Of a stretch of 64,000 bases of DNA, positions 43,613-51,975 are shown in pieces (position 1 is the first letter of the stretch; each line of letters starts with the position of its first letter). The stretch is from Alphaproteobacteria bacterium (GTDB lineage: Bacteria; Pseudomonadota; Alphaproteobacteria; CAAGCB01; CAG-977). The notes below the pieces were generated by a model that saw only the letters and a program-made list of their open reading frames with translations, did not search any database and was not told the DNA's origin. The DNA lies in the NCBI GenBank assembly GCA_017616015.1, contig JAFZYY010000006.1, positions 1 through 64,000 on the forward strand, in the 5' to 3' direction. The translations under genes were made by a program, and so were the position numbers.

Positions 43613-45370
43613 TTAAATCAGACTTTTAATATCCGCCATGATTTGTTCCGTCGTCATGCCGAGCCGTTTCAGCAATTCCTGCGGATCGTAACGATCGTAG
43701 AACTCTTTGCGCAAGCCGTAAGATTTGACTTTCATCGGCGACGCTGCATAAAACGCCGCGACTTTCTGTCCGAAACCGCCGTCCGTAACGCCGTCTTCCA
43801 ATGTAATCGCCAACCGATGCTTTTCAGCCAAACCGTTCAGCAGTTCTTCATCTAAGCCTGATGCAAAACGCGGATTGACCAGCGTCGGTTTAAAGCCGAG
43901 CTTCTTTTCGATTTCGGAAGCCAGTTCCTGCCCTCTCTGATAGAAATCGCCCAACGCCAAAATCGCGACTTTTTCGCCGGCCTGTTCTGTCTTAAACGTA
44001 TTGATTTTGTTGAAATCCGTAGCGACAGCACGCGACGTCACGACGTTTCCGGGCATGATGATCATGACGGGGTGTTCCTGTTGTTCCACCGACCAGTCAA
44101 GCATGGCAAGATATTCCTCTTTGCACGTCGGCGCCAGCACGACCAGATTCGGAATGTTCGCAAAAGCCGGAATCGTGAAAATTCCCAGATGCGTCACGTC
44201 GGTCAGCCCGTCGAAAGAACAGTAATTCAGCAAAATCGTCACGGGATTGTTGTTGATGCAAACGTCCTGAGAAATCTGGTCGTACGCGCGCTGCATAAAA
44301 GTGGAGTTCGTCACGACGACCGGCTTTCCGCCGGCTTTGGCGATACCGGACGCCATCGCGACGGCGTGTTCTTCGGCGATGCCGACATCGACATACTGCT
44401 TTCCGAGCTGTTTCCGTAACGGTTCAAACAGTCCCGCCATCATCGGCATGGCGGGCGTAATGACGACGAAATCCTTATCCTTTTGCGCCTTTTCCATAAA
44501 ATAGCCCGCCGTCAAAGACGTATAGCTTTCCGCCGAAAAATCGAATTTCCATTGCCCTGTTTCGCGGTCGAACGGCATGCACCAATGCCACATTTCCCTG
44601 TTTTCTTCCGCGAGCTTAAAGCCTTTGCCTTTCTGCGTGTTGATATGTACGACAATCGGGTGATCGACGTTTCTGACCTTTTGAAAAACCTTTATCAGCG
44701 CCTGAATGTCGTTGCCGTTTTCCTCATAGACGTAATCCAACCCCAGCGCTTTAAAGAAATTGTTTGCCGCCGCGCCTTTTGTTTCGCGTAGCTCCGTCAG
44801 GTTGTTATACAAGCCGCCATGCACTTCGGCGATCGATTGCTGATTGTCGTTGACGACGATAATCAGATTCGATTTCAGTTCCGCCCCCGCGAAATCGAGA
44901 GCTTCCAAAGCCTCACCGCCCGAAAGCGAGCCGTCGCCGATCAACGCGATCACGTTTTCTTTGCCGCCTTTCAGATCGCGCGCCTTTGCCAATCCCGTCG
45001 CCAAAGAAACGGACGTCGACGTGTGACCGATATTAAACAGGTCGTGTTCGCTTTCTTCGGGATTCGTGTAACCGGAATCTTCCGCAAAGCACTCGTCTTT
45101 AATGTAGCCGTTTTTGCGCCCCGTCAGCATTTTGTGCGCATAGCTCTGATGCGACACGTCGAAAACGAATTTGTCGCGCGGAGAGTCAAACACGTAATGC
45201 AGAGCGATCGTCGCTTCAACGATGCCGAAATTAGGCCCGCAATGCCCGCCGATTTTGGTCAGGCGGTTGAACAGAGCCTCGCGGATATCGGCGGCCAGCG
45301 TTTCAAGAGCGCCTGCGTCCAACTTTTTCACGTCCGCCGGCGAATTGATTGTTTTCAAAATATCGTACAT
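43613..45370 (-). CDS. 1-deoxy-D-xylulose-5-phosphate synthase-like enzyme (585 aa)
   Basis: Thiamine-diphosphate enzyme of the DXS/transketolase family. GHCGPNFGIVEATIALHYVF, FDVSHQSYAHKMLTGR, the ThDP motif GDGSLSGGEALEALDFAG, and DVGIAEEHAVAMASGIAKAG support DXS-type condensation of pyruvate with glyceraldehyde-3-phosphate, feeding isoprenoids. It is about 40 aa shorter than standard DXS (620-640), and some motifs differ (SHQ instead of GHQ; GGEA instead of AGMA), so it may be a side-branch paralogue with another substrate. RBS AAGGA; 18 bases downstream of the flavodoxin gene. Confidence 0.78.
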   Translation of the reverse strand: MYDILKTINSPADVKKLDAGALETLAADIREALFNRLTKIGGHCGPNFGIVEATIALHYVFDSPRDKFVFDVSHQSYAHKMLTGRKNGYIKDECFAEDSGYTNPEESEHDLFNIGHTSTSVSLATGLAKARDLKGGKENVIALIGDGSLSGGEALEALDFAGAELKSNLIIVVNDNQQSIAEVHGGLYNNLTELRETKGAAANNFFKALGLDYVYEENGNDIQALIKVFQKVRNVDHPIVVHINTQKGKGFKLAEENREMWHWCMPFDRETGQWKFDFSAESYTSLTAGYFMEKAQKDKDFVVITPAMPMMAGLFEPLRKQLGKQYVDVGIAEEHAVAMASGIAKAGGKPVVVTNSTFMQRAYDQISQDVCINNNPVTILLNYCSFDGLTDVTHLGIFTIPAFANIPNLVVLAPTCKEEYLAMLDWSVEQQEHPVMIIMPGNVVTSRAVATDFNKINTFKTEQAGEKVAILALGDFYQRGQELASEIEKKLGFKPTLVNPRFASGLDEELLNGLAEKHRLAITLEDGVTDGGFGQKVAAFYAASPMKVKSYGLRKEFYDRYDPQELLKRLGMTTEQIMADIKSLI

Positions 45371-45388
45371 TTGTTTTTCCTTTTTTAT

Positions 45389-45949
45389 TTACAGCCACTC
45401 GGCCGTCCATTTTTTCAGCTCGTCCGCGGAAACGCCGCTTGCGAAACGCTTGCCTTTCAGGACTTTCGCTTTCGGCGCCAGAGCCTGCATGTTTTCCCCC
45501 GAAGGCCCGATGTCGGAAGATCCCGACGTCGCGAAAGGAATAACCGTTTTACCCGAAAAATCATAGGATTCCATAAACGTGTCGATAATAGAGGGTTCTC
45601 TGTACCACCAAATCGGGAAACCGACAAAGACAACATCATATTGCGCCATGTTTTCGACCTTTGAAGCGATTGCCGGACGGCTTGCCCTGTCCTTCATTTC
45701 GACGGAGCTTCTGCTCTGCTTGTCGCGCCAGTCCAAATCGGCGTCCGTATAGATTTGCGCCGGCTTGATTTCAAACAAGTCCGCCCCGACCGCCTTTGAT
45801 AATCTGTCCGCCACGCCCGCCGTTACGCCGCTGGCGCTGAAATATGCCACCAATGCTTTTTTATCGCTCATTTTACCGTCCTCCGCCCGTGTCTGAAAAG
45901 CTGTTAAAAATGTTAATACTACCAAAATGATAGAGAAAAGTTTTCTCAT
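45389..45949 (-). CDS. Exported flavodoxin (186 aa)
   Basis: Flavodoxin_4-type FMN-binding protein: LVAYFSASGVTAGVADRL (phosphate loop), VFVGFPIWWYREPSIIDTFM, and FATSGSSDIGPSG. Unlike ordinary flavodoxins it starts with a signal peptide (MRKLFSIILVVLTFLTAFQTRA), so it is expected in the periplasm. The ATG at 45949 has AGAGGA upstream. It precedes the DXS-like gene by 18 bases, likely an operon. The promoter carries the MerR operator (45991-46006). Confidence 0.87.
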   Translation of the reverse strand: MRKLFSIILVVLTFLTAFQTRAEDGKMSDKKALVAYFSASGVTAGVADRLSKAVGADLFEIKPAQIYTDADLDWRDKQSRSSVEMKDRASRPAIASKVENMAQYDVVFVGFPIWWYREPSIIDTFMESYDFSGKTVIPFATSGSSDIGPSGENMQALAPKAKVLKGKRFASGVSADELKKWTAEWL

Positions 45950-45980
45950 TATTTTTATTCCTCTTCGTGATTGATTTGTT

Positions 45981-46011
45981 ATCATCGCATTTAAAGTCGG
46001 CTTTAAGTCAA
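45981..46011 (-). promoter_or_regulatory. MerR-type promoter of the flavodoxin operon
   Basis: Minus strand TTGACT and GATGAT are separated by 19 bases, and the spacer holds TTAAAGCCGACTTTAA (45991-46006). Over-long spacers with the operator inside are the mark of MerR activation. Confidence 0.72.
45991..46006 (-). promoter_or_regulatory. MerR operator at the flavodoxin promoter
   Basis: TTAAAG-N4-CTTTAA, matching the merR and MBL operators except for two central bases (TCGG for TTAA). Confidence 0.7.
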
Positions 46012-46028
46012 GAAAAAAATCAAAAAGC

Positions 46029-47129
46029 CTATTTGACGTCTTTCCACCATGCGGAAAACCGCTGTGAAGAATCCCTCAAATCAACGACTTCGCCGATTTT
46101 CGGGGTAGCGATGTTCAGATCCGTATTTGCGGAAAGCTCGCTGATCCTGTCGAGAGGTTCATACCACGCGTGATTGCAAATCGAAAATTTCGAATTATGC
46201 ACGGGAAGAAGTCTTTTCGCGTTCAAATCCTTTGCCGCTTTGATGAATTCTTCCGGCATTTCGTGAATATAACGCCAGTTTTTATCGTATTGCCCCGCTT
46301 CCAAAAGTGCGAAATCGACATCGCCGAATTTTTCGCCGATGATTTTATAATGGTCGTCATAGCCGGAATCTCCGCCGACATAAAGTTTAAATTTTTGCGT
46401 TTCGATTAAAAAAGACGCCCACAGCGTTCTGTTGGAAAACAGTCTGCCCGAAAAATGCCGCGCCGGCAGACAGTGGATTTTTCCGTTTCCGATATCGACA
46501 CTTTCATTCCAGTCCGTTTCGCGAATGATTTTATCGTCATATCCCCAATGCCTGAAATGCGAACCGACGCCCAAACCGGTAATCACGTTTCTGACTTTAG
46601 GTTTCAGGGCGGTTATCGTTTCATAATCCAAATGGTCGTAATGGTCGTGCGTAATGATCAGATAATCGATTTCCGGCATATCGTCGGCGGAATAAACGCT
46701 TGTTCCTTTGAACGGCACGACGTTGTGCGGCAGCGGCGAAGCGTTTTCGCTGAACACCGGATCGACCAGATACCTTTTGCCGTTGAGCTGAAAATACGTT
46801 GAAGAATGCCCCAGCCAAACAAGCGCGTCCCGATTTAAGTCCAAAGATTTAATATCCGTTTTGACGACCGGAATCTTTTTGTCCGGCTTCGTGTCGGGGT
46901 GGTCGCCGAAATAAAAATCATACATGGTGGAAAAAAATCCGCCCTGTCCCGTCATTTTTTCGGTCGGGTGGATATTCCTGAATTTCCCGTCTTTCTGATG
47001 CGGAGACAGTTTTATTTTTTCCTGACTGATTTCATCGGGCAGATGTCCGAATTTCGCCAGATTCAAATAACCGACACAAACAACCGCGAAAACCGCCGCG
47101 CCAATAAGGAAATACTCATATTTTGTCAT
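46029..47129 (-). CDS. MBL-fold metal-dependent hydrolase, membrane-anchored (366 aa)
   Basis: Metallo-beta-lactamase fold of the UlaG/NAPE-PLD-like group. An N-terminal signal anchor (EYFLIGAAVFAVVCVGYLNL) is followed by WLGHSSTYFQLNGKRYLVDP, the metal motif THDHYDHLDYETI, PARHFSGR, GGDSGYDDHY and PVHNSKFSICNHAW. Substrate unknown; phospholipid or lactone hydrolysis are possible. The ATG at 47129 was chosen over an in-frame TTG 15 bases earlier. Its promoter contains a perfect copy of the MerR operator. Confidence 0.85.
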   Translation of the reverse strand: MTKYEYFLIGAAVFAVVCVGYLNLAKFGHLPDEISQEKIKLSPHQKDGKFRNIHPTEKMTGQGGFFSTMYDFYFGDHPDTKPDKKIPVVKTDIKSLDLNRDALVWLGHSSTYFQLNGKRYLVDPVFSENASPLPHNVVPFKGTSVYSADDMPEIDYLIITHDHYDHLDYETITALKPKVRNVITGLGVGSHFRHWGYDDKIIRETDWNESVDIGNGKIHCLPARHFSGRLFSNRTLWASFLIETQKFKLYVGGDSGYDDHYKIIGEKFGDVDFALLEAGQYDKNWRYIHEMPEEFIKAAKDLNAKRLLPVHNSKFSICNHAWYEPLDRISELSANTDLNIATPKIGEVVDLRDSSQRFSAWWKDVK

Positions 47130-47161
47130 TTTATTTTCACCCAAAACGATAAACCGCGTAC

Positions 47162-47192
47162 AGTTTACTTATTAAAGTTAACTTTAAGTCAA
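47162..47192 (-). promoter_or_regulatory. MerR-type promoter of the MBL hydrolase gene
   Basis: Minus strand TTGACT, 19-base spacer containing TTAAAGTTAACTTTAA (47172-47187), then TAAACT. The palindrome is identical to that before merR at 27068. Confidence 0.78.
47172..47187 (-). promoter_or_regulatory. MerR operator at the MBL hydrolase promoter
   Basis: TTAAAGTTAACTTTAA, 16 of 16 identical to 27068-27083. Confidence 0.75.
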
Positions 47193-47200
47193 TAAAAAAA

Positions 47201-48451
47201 TCATAAAAGGTCAAAAACGACTTTCAGCCTTTTCTGCCGCAAAAATTCCGCGCGGCTTTCGGGCTCCGTTTCGGCGATTTCCGCTTCGGTCAGCCGGACG
47301 GCGGAGGCTTTCAGAGATACGGCGGAAAAAGTGCCGGAAAGCGCCGCAAAATCTTTTTGCCATTCGGCATCGGCGCGGTTGCAACACCTGTCTGCCAGAC
47401 AGGCGGCCAGAAACAACGCCGGCTTATTGTCCGTTTGTTTATAAATATCAAAAATGAAGTCGAGCTTTTTGGATTTTTTCATTTCCGGAAAATGATGAAA
47501 GCGCATATGATTAAGACAGACAAACCGGCAGAGTTTCGCCGTAAAAGACGGCAGTTTCAGCCGCGCGCAAAAATCGGTATTCAGCAAATCCGCCCCCAGC
47601 TTATCGTGCCCGACATGACGGGGAAATTCTTTGGGATCGGTCAAGGGTTTGCCGATGTCGTGCAACAAAACCGCCCAATAAAGCGCCGGCCTGTCCTGTT
47701 TTTCCAAATCAAAAAAGCCGATATTCCGGTCAAGCCATTTCAGCGCGTTGACAACGTGGCCGCCCGTATGACCTTCCGGATGAAACTCCGTTTTTTCCGG
47801 ACAGGAAAAAAGCGTTTCCAACGCGGGACAATAAGCGCTCAACGCTTTCAAATCGTGCAGATTTTCCACAAACGCCCCGCCCGCTTTCGCGTTAAACGCC
47901 TTAACGAATTCGGCGTAGAACCGCTCTGCCGGCAAAGAGGAAAGATCGCCCGATTCCGCTATCCGCACACATTCCGCACGCGTCCGCTCCGTCATCGAAA
48001 ACCCGAGCGTCGCCGCAAATCGTGCCGCCCGCACCGCGCGCAACGGGTCTTCGCCGAAATGACCGGCATCGACGATGTCAAGTTCGCGGTTTTTCAAATC
48101 ATGCAAAGCCCGCTCGCTTAAAACCGTTTCGACAGTTTTCTCGGCTTCGTCCATAACAAGACAGTTCACGGTGAAATCGCGGCGCTGCAAGTCTTCGTCA
48201 AGCGTTACGTCTTTGGAAAACTCGAACGCGAAGCCCCGATGCCCCGCACCCGTTTTAATGTCTTTGCGGGCAAGGGCGTGTTCCTCATTCGTGTCGGGGT
48301 GTAAGAAAACGGGAAAACCCGCGCCGACGCGCCGGAACCCCTTTTCAAGCATTTCCGCTTCGGTCGCGCCGACGACGACCCAATCCCTGTCCTGTGGGGA
48401 TTTTCCCAAAAGTTTGTCCCTGACATATCCGCCGACAATATAGCGTTTCAT
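47201..48451 (-). CDS. cca: CCA-adding tRNA nucleotidyltransferase with HD domain (416 aa)
   Basis: Builds or repairs the CCA end of tRNA. The class II nucleotidyltransferase head has YIVGGYVRDKLLG and DRDWVVVGA; RRDFTVNCLV and EDPLRAVRAARFAATLGF are family signatures. The C-terminal HD phosphohydrolase domain (LLHDIGKPLT, VCLNHMRFHH) is that of E. coli Cca, with possible phosphatase and 2',3'-cyclic phosphodiesterase activity. Last gene of a four-gene operon; overlaps the nucleotidyltransferase gene by 4 bases. Confidence 0.95.
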   Translation of the reverse strand: MKRYIVGGYVRDKLLGKSPQDRDWVVVGATEAEMLEKGFRRVGAGFPVFLHPDTNEEHALARKDIKTGAGHRGFAFEFSKDVTLDEDLQRRDFTVNCLVMDEAEKTVETVLSERALHDLKNRELDIVDAGHFGEDPLRAVRAARFAATLGFSMTERTRAECVRIAESGDLSSLPAERFYAEFVKAFNAKAGGAFVENLHDLKALSAYCPALETLFSCPEKTEFHPEGHTGGHVVNALKWLDRNIGFFDLEKQDRPALYWAVLLHDIGKPLTDPKEFPRHVGHDKLGADLLNTDFCARLKLPSFTAKLCRFVCLNHMRFHHFPEMKKSKKLDFIFDIYKQTDNKPALFLAACLADRCCNRADAEWQKDFAALSGTFSAVSLKASAVRLTEAEIAETEPESRAEFLRQKRLKVVFDLL

Positions 48452-49233
48452 GCGTTCCCTGCCAAAATTCGCTTTAATTCCTTTTCCAAAACGGCTTCAT
48501 CGGGACGACGCTCGGAAAAGACGGAATATTCTTCGTTTTCTTTTTCCGCAAAATAATCATCGAAAACACCGATGCGCGCGATAAGGTCTTTTTCACCGCC
48601 CGACGATTTGATTTGAATGACTTTTTTGATCATATCGAAAACGTCCGCCGGCATATCGTCCTGCATCTTTTCGACCGTATCGGCGAACGACAACGGCGGC
48701 AGAGCGTCGAAACGATAGACATACCGCGCATTCAGCAATCCGCGGAAGGCGTAGAGATATTTTTTATGTGTGAGCATCCCTTTTTCGTAAATGTCGTTTT
48801 TTGTTTTTTTGAACAAAGAAAAATAGTGGTGGAACAGCTTCTTTTGAGAAAAGTTTTTCCCCATGTAATCGCGCAGGAAAATCCTGTTGTCGCCCGTGTA
48901 AACGATCGGGGAATAAAGCCATTCGATCGTCGTCGGATTCGACGAGGCAAGCAGTTTCAGATACTTGAAAATGTCAAAGCCCGACAAATCAAACAGAGAG
49001 CCGGACACGTCACAAGGCGCCAAATCCGCCGCAAAAGCACGCGTGATGACGCTCTCTTTCGGCAAAAGAGTCAGATAGTCGTCAACGGGACGGTAAAAGA
49101 CGAAGCGGATATCGTAATCGCTGTCGGCGCTCGCCATATCCCACGCGCGCGAACCGTTTTCTATCGCAAAAAGGATTGTAATTCCGTTTTCCCGTGCGAT
49201 ATCGCTCATCAGTTTTGCTATCGTGCCGCGCAT
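48448..49233 (-). CDS. RlaP-like nucleotidyltransferase (261 aa)
   Basis: Polymerase-beta-fold nucleotidyltransferase. The catalytic motif is AIENGSRAWDMASADSDYDIR (GS...DxDxR), resembling the RlaP/YcgL family (PF10127), which was predicted by others to act in RNA end repair. LFDLSGFDIFKYLKLL and the following helical region also fit. Third acidic residue likely in APCDVSG. It overlaps cca by 4 bases and follows kinase A by 16, so it is in one operon with a tRNA end-processing enzyme and two kinases. Confidence 0.8.
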   Translation of the reverse strand: MRGTIAKLMSDIARENGITILFAIENGSRAWDMASADSDYDIRFVFYRPVDDYLTLLPKESVITRAFAADLAPCDVSGSLFDLSGFDIFKYLKLLASSNPTTIEWLYSPIVYTGDNRIFLRDYMGKNFSQKKLFHHYFSLFKKTKNDIYEKGMLTHKKYLYAFRGLLNARYVYRFDALPPLSFADTVEKMQDDMPADVFDMIKKVIQIKSSGGEKDLIARIGVFDDYFAEKENEEYSVFSERRPDEAVLEKELKRILAGNA

Positions 49234-49249
49234 GTTTTTTTCCTCAGTC

Positions 49250-49765
49250 TTATGCTTCCGTTGCGGCTTCCAGAAAATCCAGAATGACCTGCACCGTTTG
49301 CCGCGGCGTCTGATCGCCGTTGTCGATGATCAAATCGGAAAATTCGGGATCCTGATAGTGTTCCGCATACATCTGACGGATACGGGAATGCTCCCATTCC
49401 GTCAATTCCCGCGTTCCTCTGTTCGTCAGGCATTTTTCCAAAGACGGCGACAGCGTGATGTTGAAAAAGTGCGTCTGCCCGTCCTCGTAACTTTTCCAGC
49501 GCTCAAAATTTTTCCGCACGATCGGATAGGCGAAAATCAAAACGCGGCAGGTTTTGTCCGCTTTCTTTTGCAGAATGATTTTTTCCAACCGGTCGACTCT
49601 TTCTTTCCAGCCGGCCTCCATCGACAGGCCGAGCCTGTCCTCTTCCTCGTCGGTCAGCAAATCGTCGACTTCAATGAACAAAGAATCGGACAGACTTTCG
49701 TCCAAAAGTTTTGAAACTGTTGTTTTTCCGGCGTTGATCGGACCGTTAATATTTAAAATCAGCAT
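49250..49765 (-). CDS. P-loop kinase A (171 aa)
   Basis: Small P-loop NTPase of the nucleotide/shikimate-kinase-like or AAA_33 type. Walker A is NGPINAGKTTVSKLL, EVDDLLTDEE follows, and a lid region with LSPSLEKCLTNRGTRE ends the core. Acceptor unknown; RNA 5'-OH, nucleotide or small molecule are possible. A tandem copy lies 18 bases upstream. Both precede the nucleotidyltransferase and cca. Confidence 0.75.
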   Translation of the reverse strand: MLILNINGPINAGKTTVSKLLDESLSDSLFIEVDDLLTDEEEDRLGLSMEAGWKERVDRLEKIILQKKADKTCRVLIFAYPIVRKNFERWKSYEDGQTHFFNITLSPSLEKCLTNRGTRELTEWEHSRIRQMYAEHYQDPEFSDLIIDNGDQTPRQTVQVILDFLEAATEA

Positions 49766-49783
49766 GTTTTACTTCAGCTTTCC

Positions 49784-50311
49784 TCAGAATAAATCGTTAA
49801 ATTCCGTTTTTATTTTTTCCAAAAAATCCAAAACGACCCGCGCGGTTTCTTCAGGCGTTTGATTGTCGTTATGAATGATCAGATCCGAAAATCCGGGATT
49901 GTGACAGCCTTCCTCATACATTTGCAGGATACGGTCGTGTTCCCATACACTCATGTCGTCGCCGCCGCGCCGCAAACATTCCTCTTCGGAAGGGGATAAA
50001 GTGACGTTGAAAAAACGCGTGTGTTCGTCCTCATAGCCTTTCCAGCGGTCGTAATATTCCCGTCCGATCGGATAGGCGAAAAAAACGACGCTGTGCCGTT
50101 TTTCCTCTTTTTCCTTTAAAATCAGACGTTCCAGACGATCGACGCTTTCGCAAAACGCCTCGTCCATCGACAAACCGAGCTGTTTTGCCTCGTCTTCGCT
50201 CAGCAAATTATCGACTTCGATAAACAGAGAATCGGGCAGGAGTTTTTCCAAAATCCTTGAAACGGTTGTTTTTCCGGCGTTGATCGGGCCGTTAATATTT
50301 AAAATCAGCAT
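49784..50311 (-). CDS. P-loop kinase B (175 aa)
   Basis: Tandem paralogue of kinase A; it begins with the same MLILNINGPINAGKTTVS, then EVDNLLSEDEAKQLGLSMDEAF, FFAYPIGREYYDRWKGYEDE and LSPSEEECLRRGG. Both keep the P-loop Lys and Thr, so both can bind ATP. The first 20 codons are almost identical in DNA, suggesting recent duplication. First gene of the four-gene minus-strand operon. Confidence 0.75.
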   Translation of the reverse strand: MLILNINGPINAGKTTVSRILEKLLPDSLFIEVDNLLSEDEAKQLGLSMDEAFCESVDRLERLILKEKEEKRHSVVFFAYPIGREYYDRWKGYEDEHTRFFNVTLSPSEEECLRRGGDDMSVWEHDRILQMYEEGCHNPGFSDLIIHNDNQTPEETARVVLDFLEKIKTEFNDLF

Positions 50312-50464
50312 ACTTCACTTTAGCTTGCCGCGAAGCAAATCGTCAACTTCCGTTTATGCGCGGTTCTTGAAATTTTTATGTCTTTTGCCAGATTCATCTT
50401 GACGAGCGGGGTGTTTAACGCTAAAAGAAAGGTTCTGAATTTTTTGTTTAAAGGAATTTGTGTC

Positions 50465-50764
50465 ATGGCCAAACGTTGCATTATTACCGGAAAAGGTGTG
50501 CAGACAGGGAACAATGTTTCCCACGCGAATAACAAGTCTCGCCGTCGTTTTATGCCGAACTTGCAGTCCGTTTCTTTGTTGAGCGAAACATTGGGAACGA
50601 CAGTCACGTTGCGCATTTCTTCCCGCGGTTTGCGGACGATTGAACACAACGGCGGATTGGACGCGTTTTTGCTGTCCACGCCGAACGGCAAGCTGTCCTG
50701 CGAAGCCAAGCGTTTGAAAAAGCGCATTCTGGGTTCTGCGGAAAAGCGCGCCGCGCAGGCTTAA
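50465..50764 (+). CDS. rpmB: 50S ribosomal protein L28 (99 aa)
   Basis: Large-subunit protein bL28. [20 protein letters not shown] and [12 protein letters not shown] are typical. The ATG at 50465 has AAAGGA upstream; an upstream in-frame extension is not conserved. Ends at a strong terminator. Confidence 0.98.
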   Translation: MAKRCIITGKGVQTGNNVSHANNKSRRRFMPNLQSVSLLSETLGTTVTLRISSRGLRTIEHNGGLDAFLLSTPNGKLSCEAKRLKKRILGSAEKRAAQA

Positions 50765-50781
50765 TCGCTTCCACAAGAATA

Positions 50782-50813
50782 AAAAAAAGCCTCCGTTTCC
50801 GGAGGCTTTTTTG
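50782..50813 (+). terminator. Bidirectional terminator between rpmB and serC
   Basis: AAAAGCCTCC/GGAGGCTTTT around GTTTCC; the serC stop is at 50815. Confidence 0.92.
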
Positions 50814-50814
50814 T

Positions 50815-51963
50815 TTATTCCTTAATTTGTTCATATGCCCAATCGAGCCACGGGCAGAGTTTTTTCACGTCGTCGGCTTCGATCGTCGCGCCGCACCAGA
50901 AGCGCAGCCCCGCCGGCGCGTCCTTGTACGCGTTGCAATCAAATGCCACGCCTTCGTCGCCCAACAGTTTCACCATCTGTTTGACGATTTCTTTCTGCTG
51001 TTCGGGGGATTTCGCCTTAAACCAGTCGGCTTTGATCGACAGGCAAACGGAAGTGTTCGAGCGATAAGACGCGTCCTGAGCCAGAAATTCAGCCCAATCC
51101 GACTTCGCGACGAAATCTTCCAACACCTTAAAACTGGCTTTCGACCGCGCAATCATGCCTTTCAAGCCGCCGACGGACTTTGCCCAGTTCAGAGCGTCAA
51201 TCACGTCCTCCACGCACATCATGGACGGCGTGTTGATCACGTCGCCGACAAAAATGTTTTCGTTCAGTTTGCCGTTTGTCGTCATACGAAAGATTTTCGG
51301 CATCGGCCACGCCGGCGTATAGCTTTCCAACCGTTCAACGGCGCGGGGGCTGAGAATCAGAACGCCGTGCGCCGCTTCGCCGCCCAGAGCCTTCTGCCAG
51401 GAAAACGTCACCACGTCCAGCTTTTCCCACGGCAAGTCCATCGCAAAAGCGGCGGAGGTCGCGTCGCAAATCACCAATCCTTCGCGGTCGGAAGCGATCC
51501 AGTCGCCGTTCGGCGCGCACACGCCCGACGTCGTTCCGTTCCACGCGAAAACGATGTCGCGTTTTTTGTCCGCCTGCGACAAATCGGGCAACTGACCGTA
51601 AGGCGCGTCAAACACGCGGACATCATTCAGTTTCAACTGCTTGACGACATCGGTCACCCAACCTTTGCCGAATGTTTCCCAGGCAAACATATCGACGCCT
51701 TTCGGCCCCAGCAAAGACCATAACGCCGCTTCGACAGCGCCCGTGTCCGAACCCGCCATAATGCCGACGCGGTAGGGCTCCGGCACCTGCAAAACCTCTT
51801 TAATCAGGTCGATTGCCAACTTTAAGCGGGAGCGTCCCAAAACGGAACGGTGCGATCGCCCCAAAACGTCCGTGCGCAACACGGCGGGCGTCCACCCGGG
51901 GCGCTTAGCGCAAGGACCGGAGGAAAAATTCGGGCAATTCGGTTTTTCAACAGGTTTCTGCAT
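50815..51963 (-). CDS. serC: Phosphoserine aminotransferase SerC (382 aa)
   Basis: PLP enzyme converting 3-phosphohydroxypyruvate to phosphoserine in serine synthesis. The variant form seen in alphaproteobacteria and Methanosarcina: PNFSSGPCAKRPGW, LGRSHRSVLGR, VGIMAGSDTGAVEAALW, and the PLP lysine in VVTFSWQKALGGE. Preceding glmM by 12 bases on the same strand, possibly cotranscribed. Confidence 0.95.
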   Translation of the reverse strand: MQKPVEKPNCPNFSSGPCAKRPGWTPAVLRTDVLGRSHRSVLGRSRLKLAIDLIKEVLQVPEPYRVGIMAGSDTGAVEAALWSLLGPKGVDMFAWETFGKGWVTDVVKQLKLNDVRVFDAPYGQLPDLSQADKKRDIVFAWNGTTSGVCAPNGDWIASDREGLVICDATSAAFAMDLPWEKLDVVTFSWQKALGGEAAHGVLILSPRAVERLESYTPAWPMPKIFRMTTNGKLNENIFVGDVINTPSMMCVEDVIDALNWAKSVGGLKGMIARSKASFKVLEDFVAKSDWAEFLAQDASYRSNTSVCLSIKADWFKAKSPEQQKEIVKQMVKLLGDEGVAFDCNAYKDAPAGLRFWCGATIEADDVKKLCPWLDWAYEQIKE

Positions 51964-51975
51964 TTCAAAATCCTT

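Noticed and set aside
44819-45664. 281-aa open frame opposite the DXS-like and flavodoxin genes
   Set aside because: It spans the ends of two real genes on the other strand and has no ribosome site or recognisable domain.
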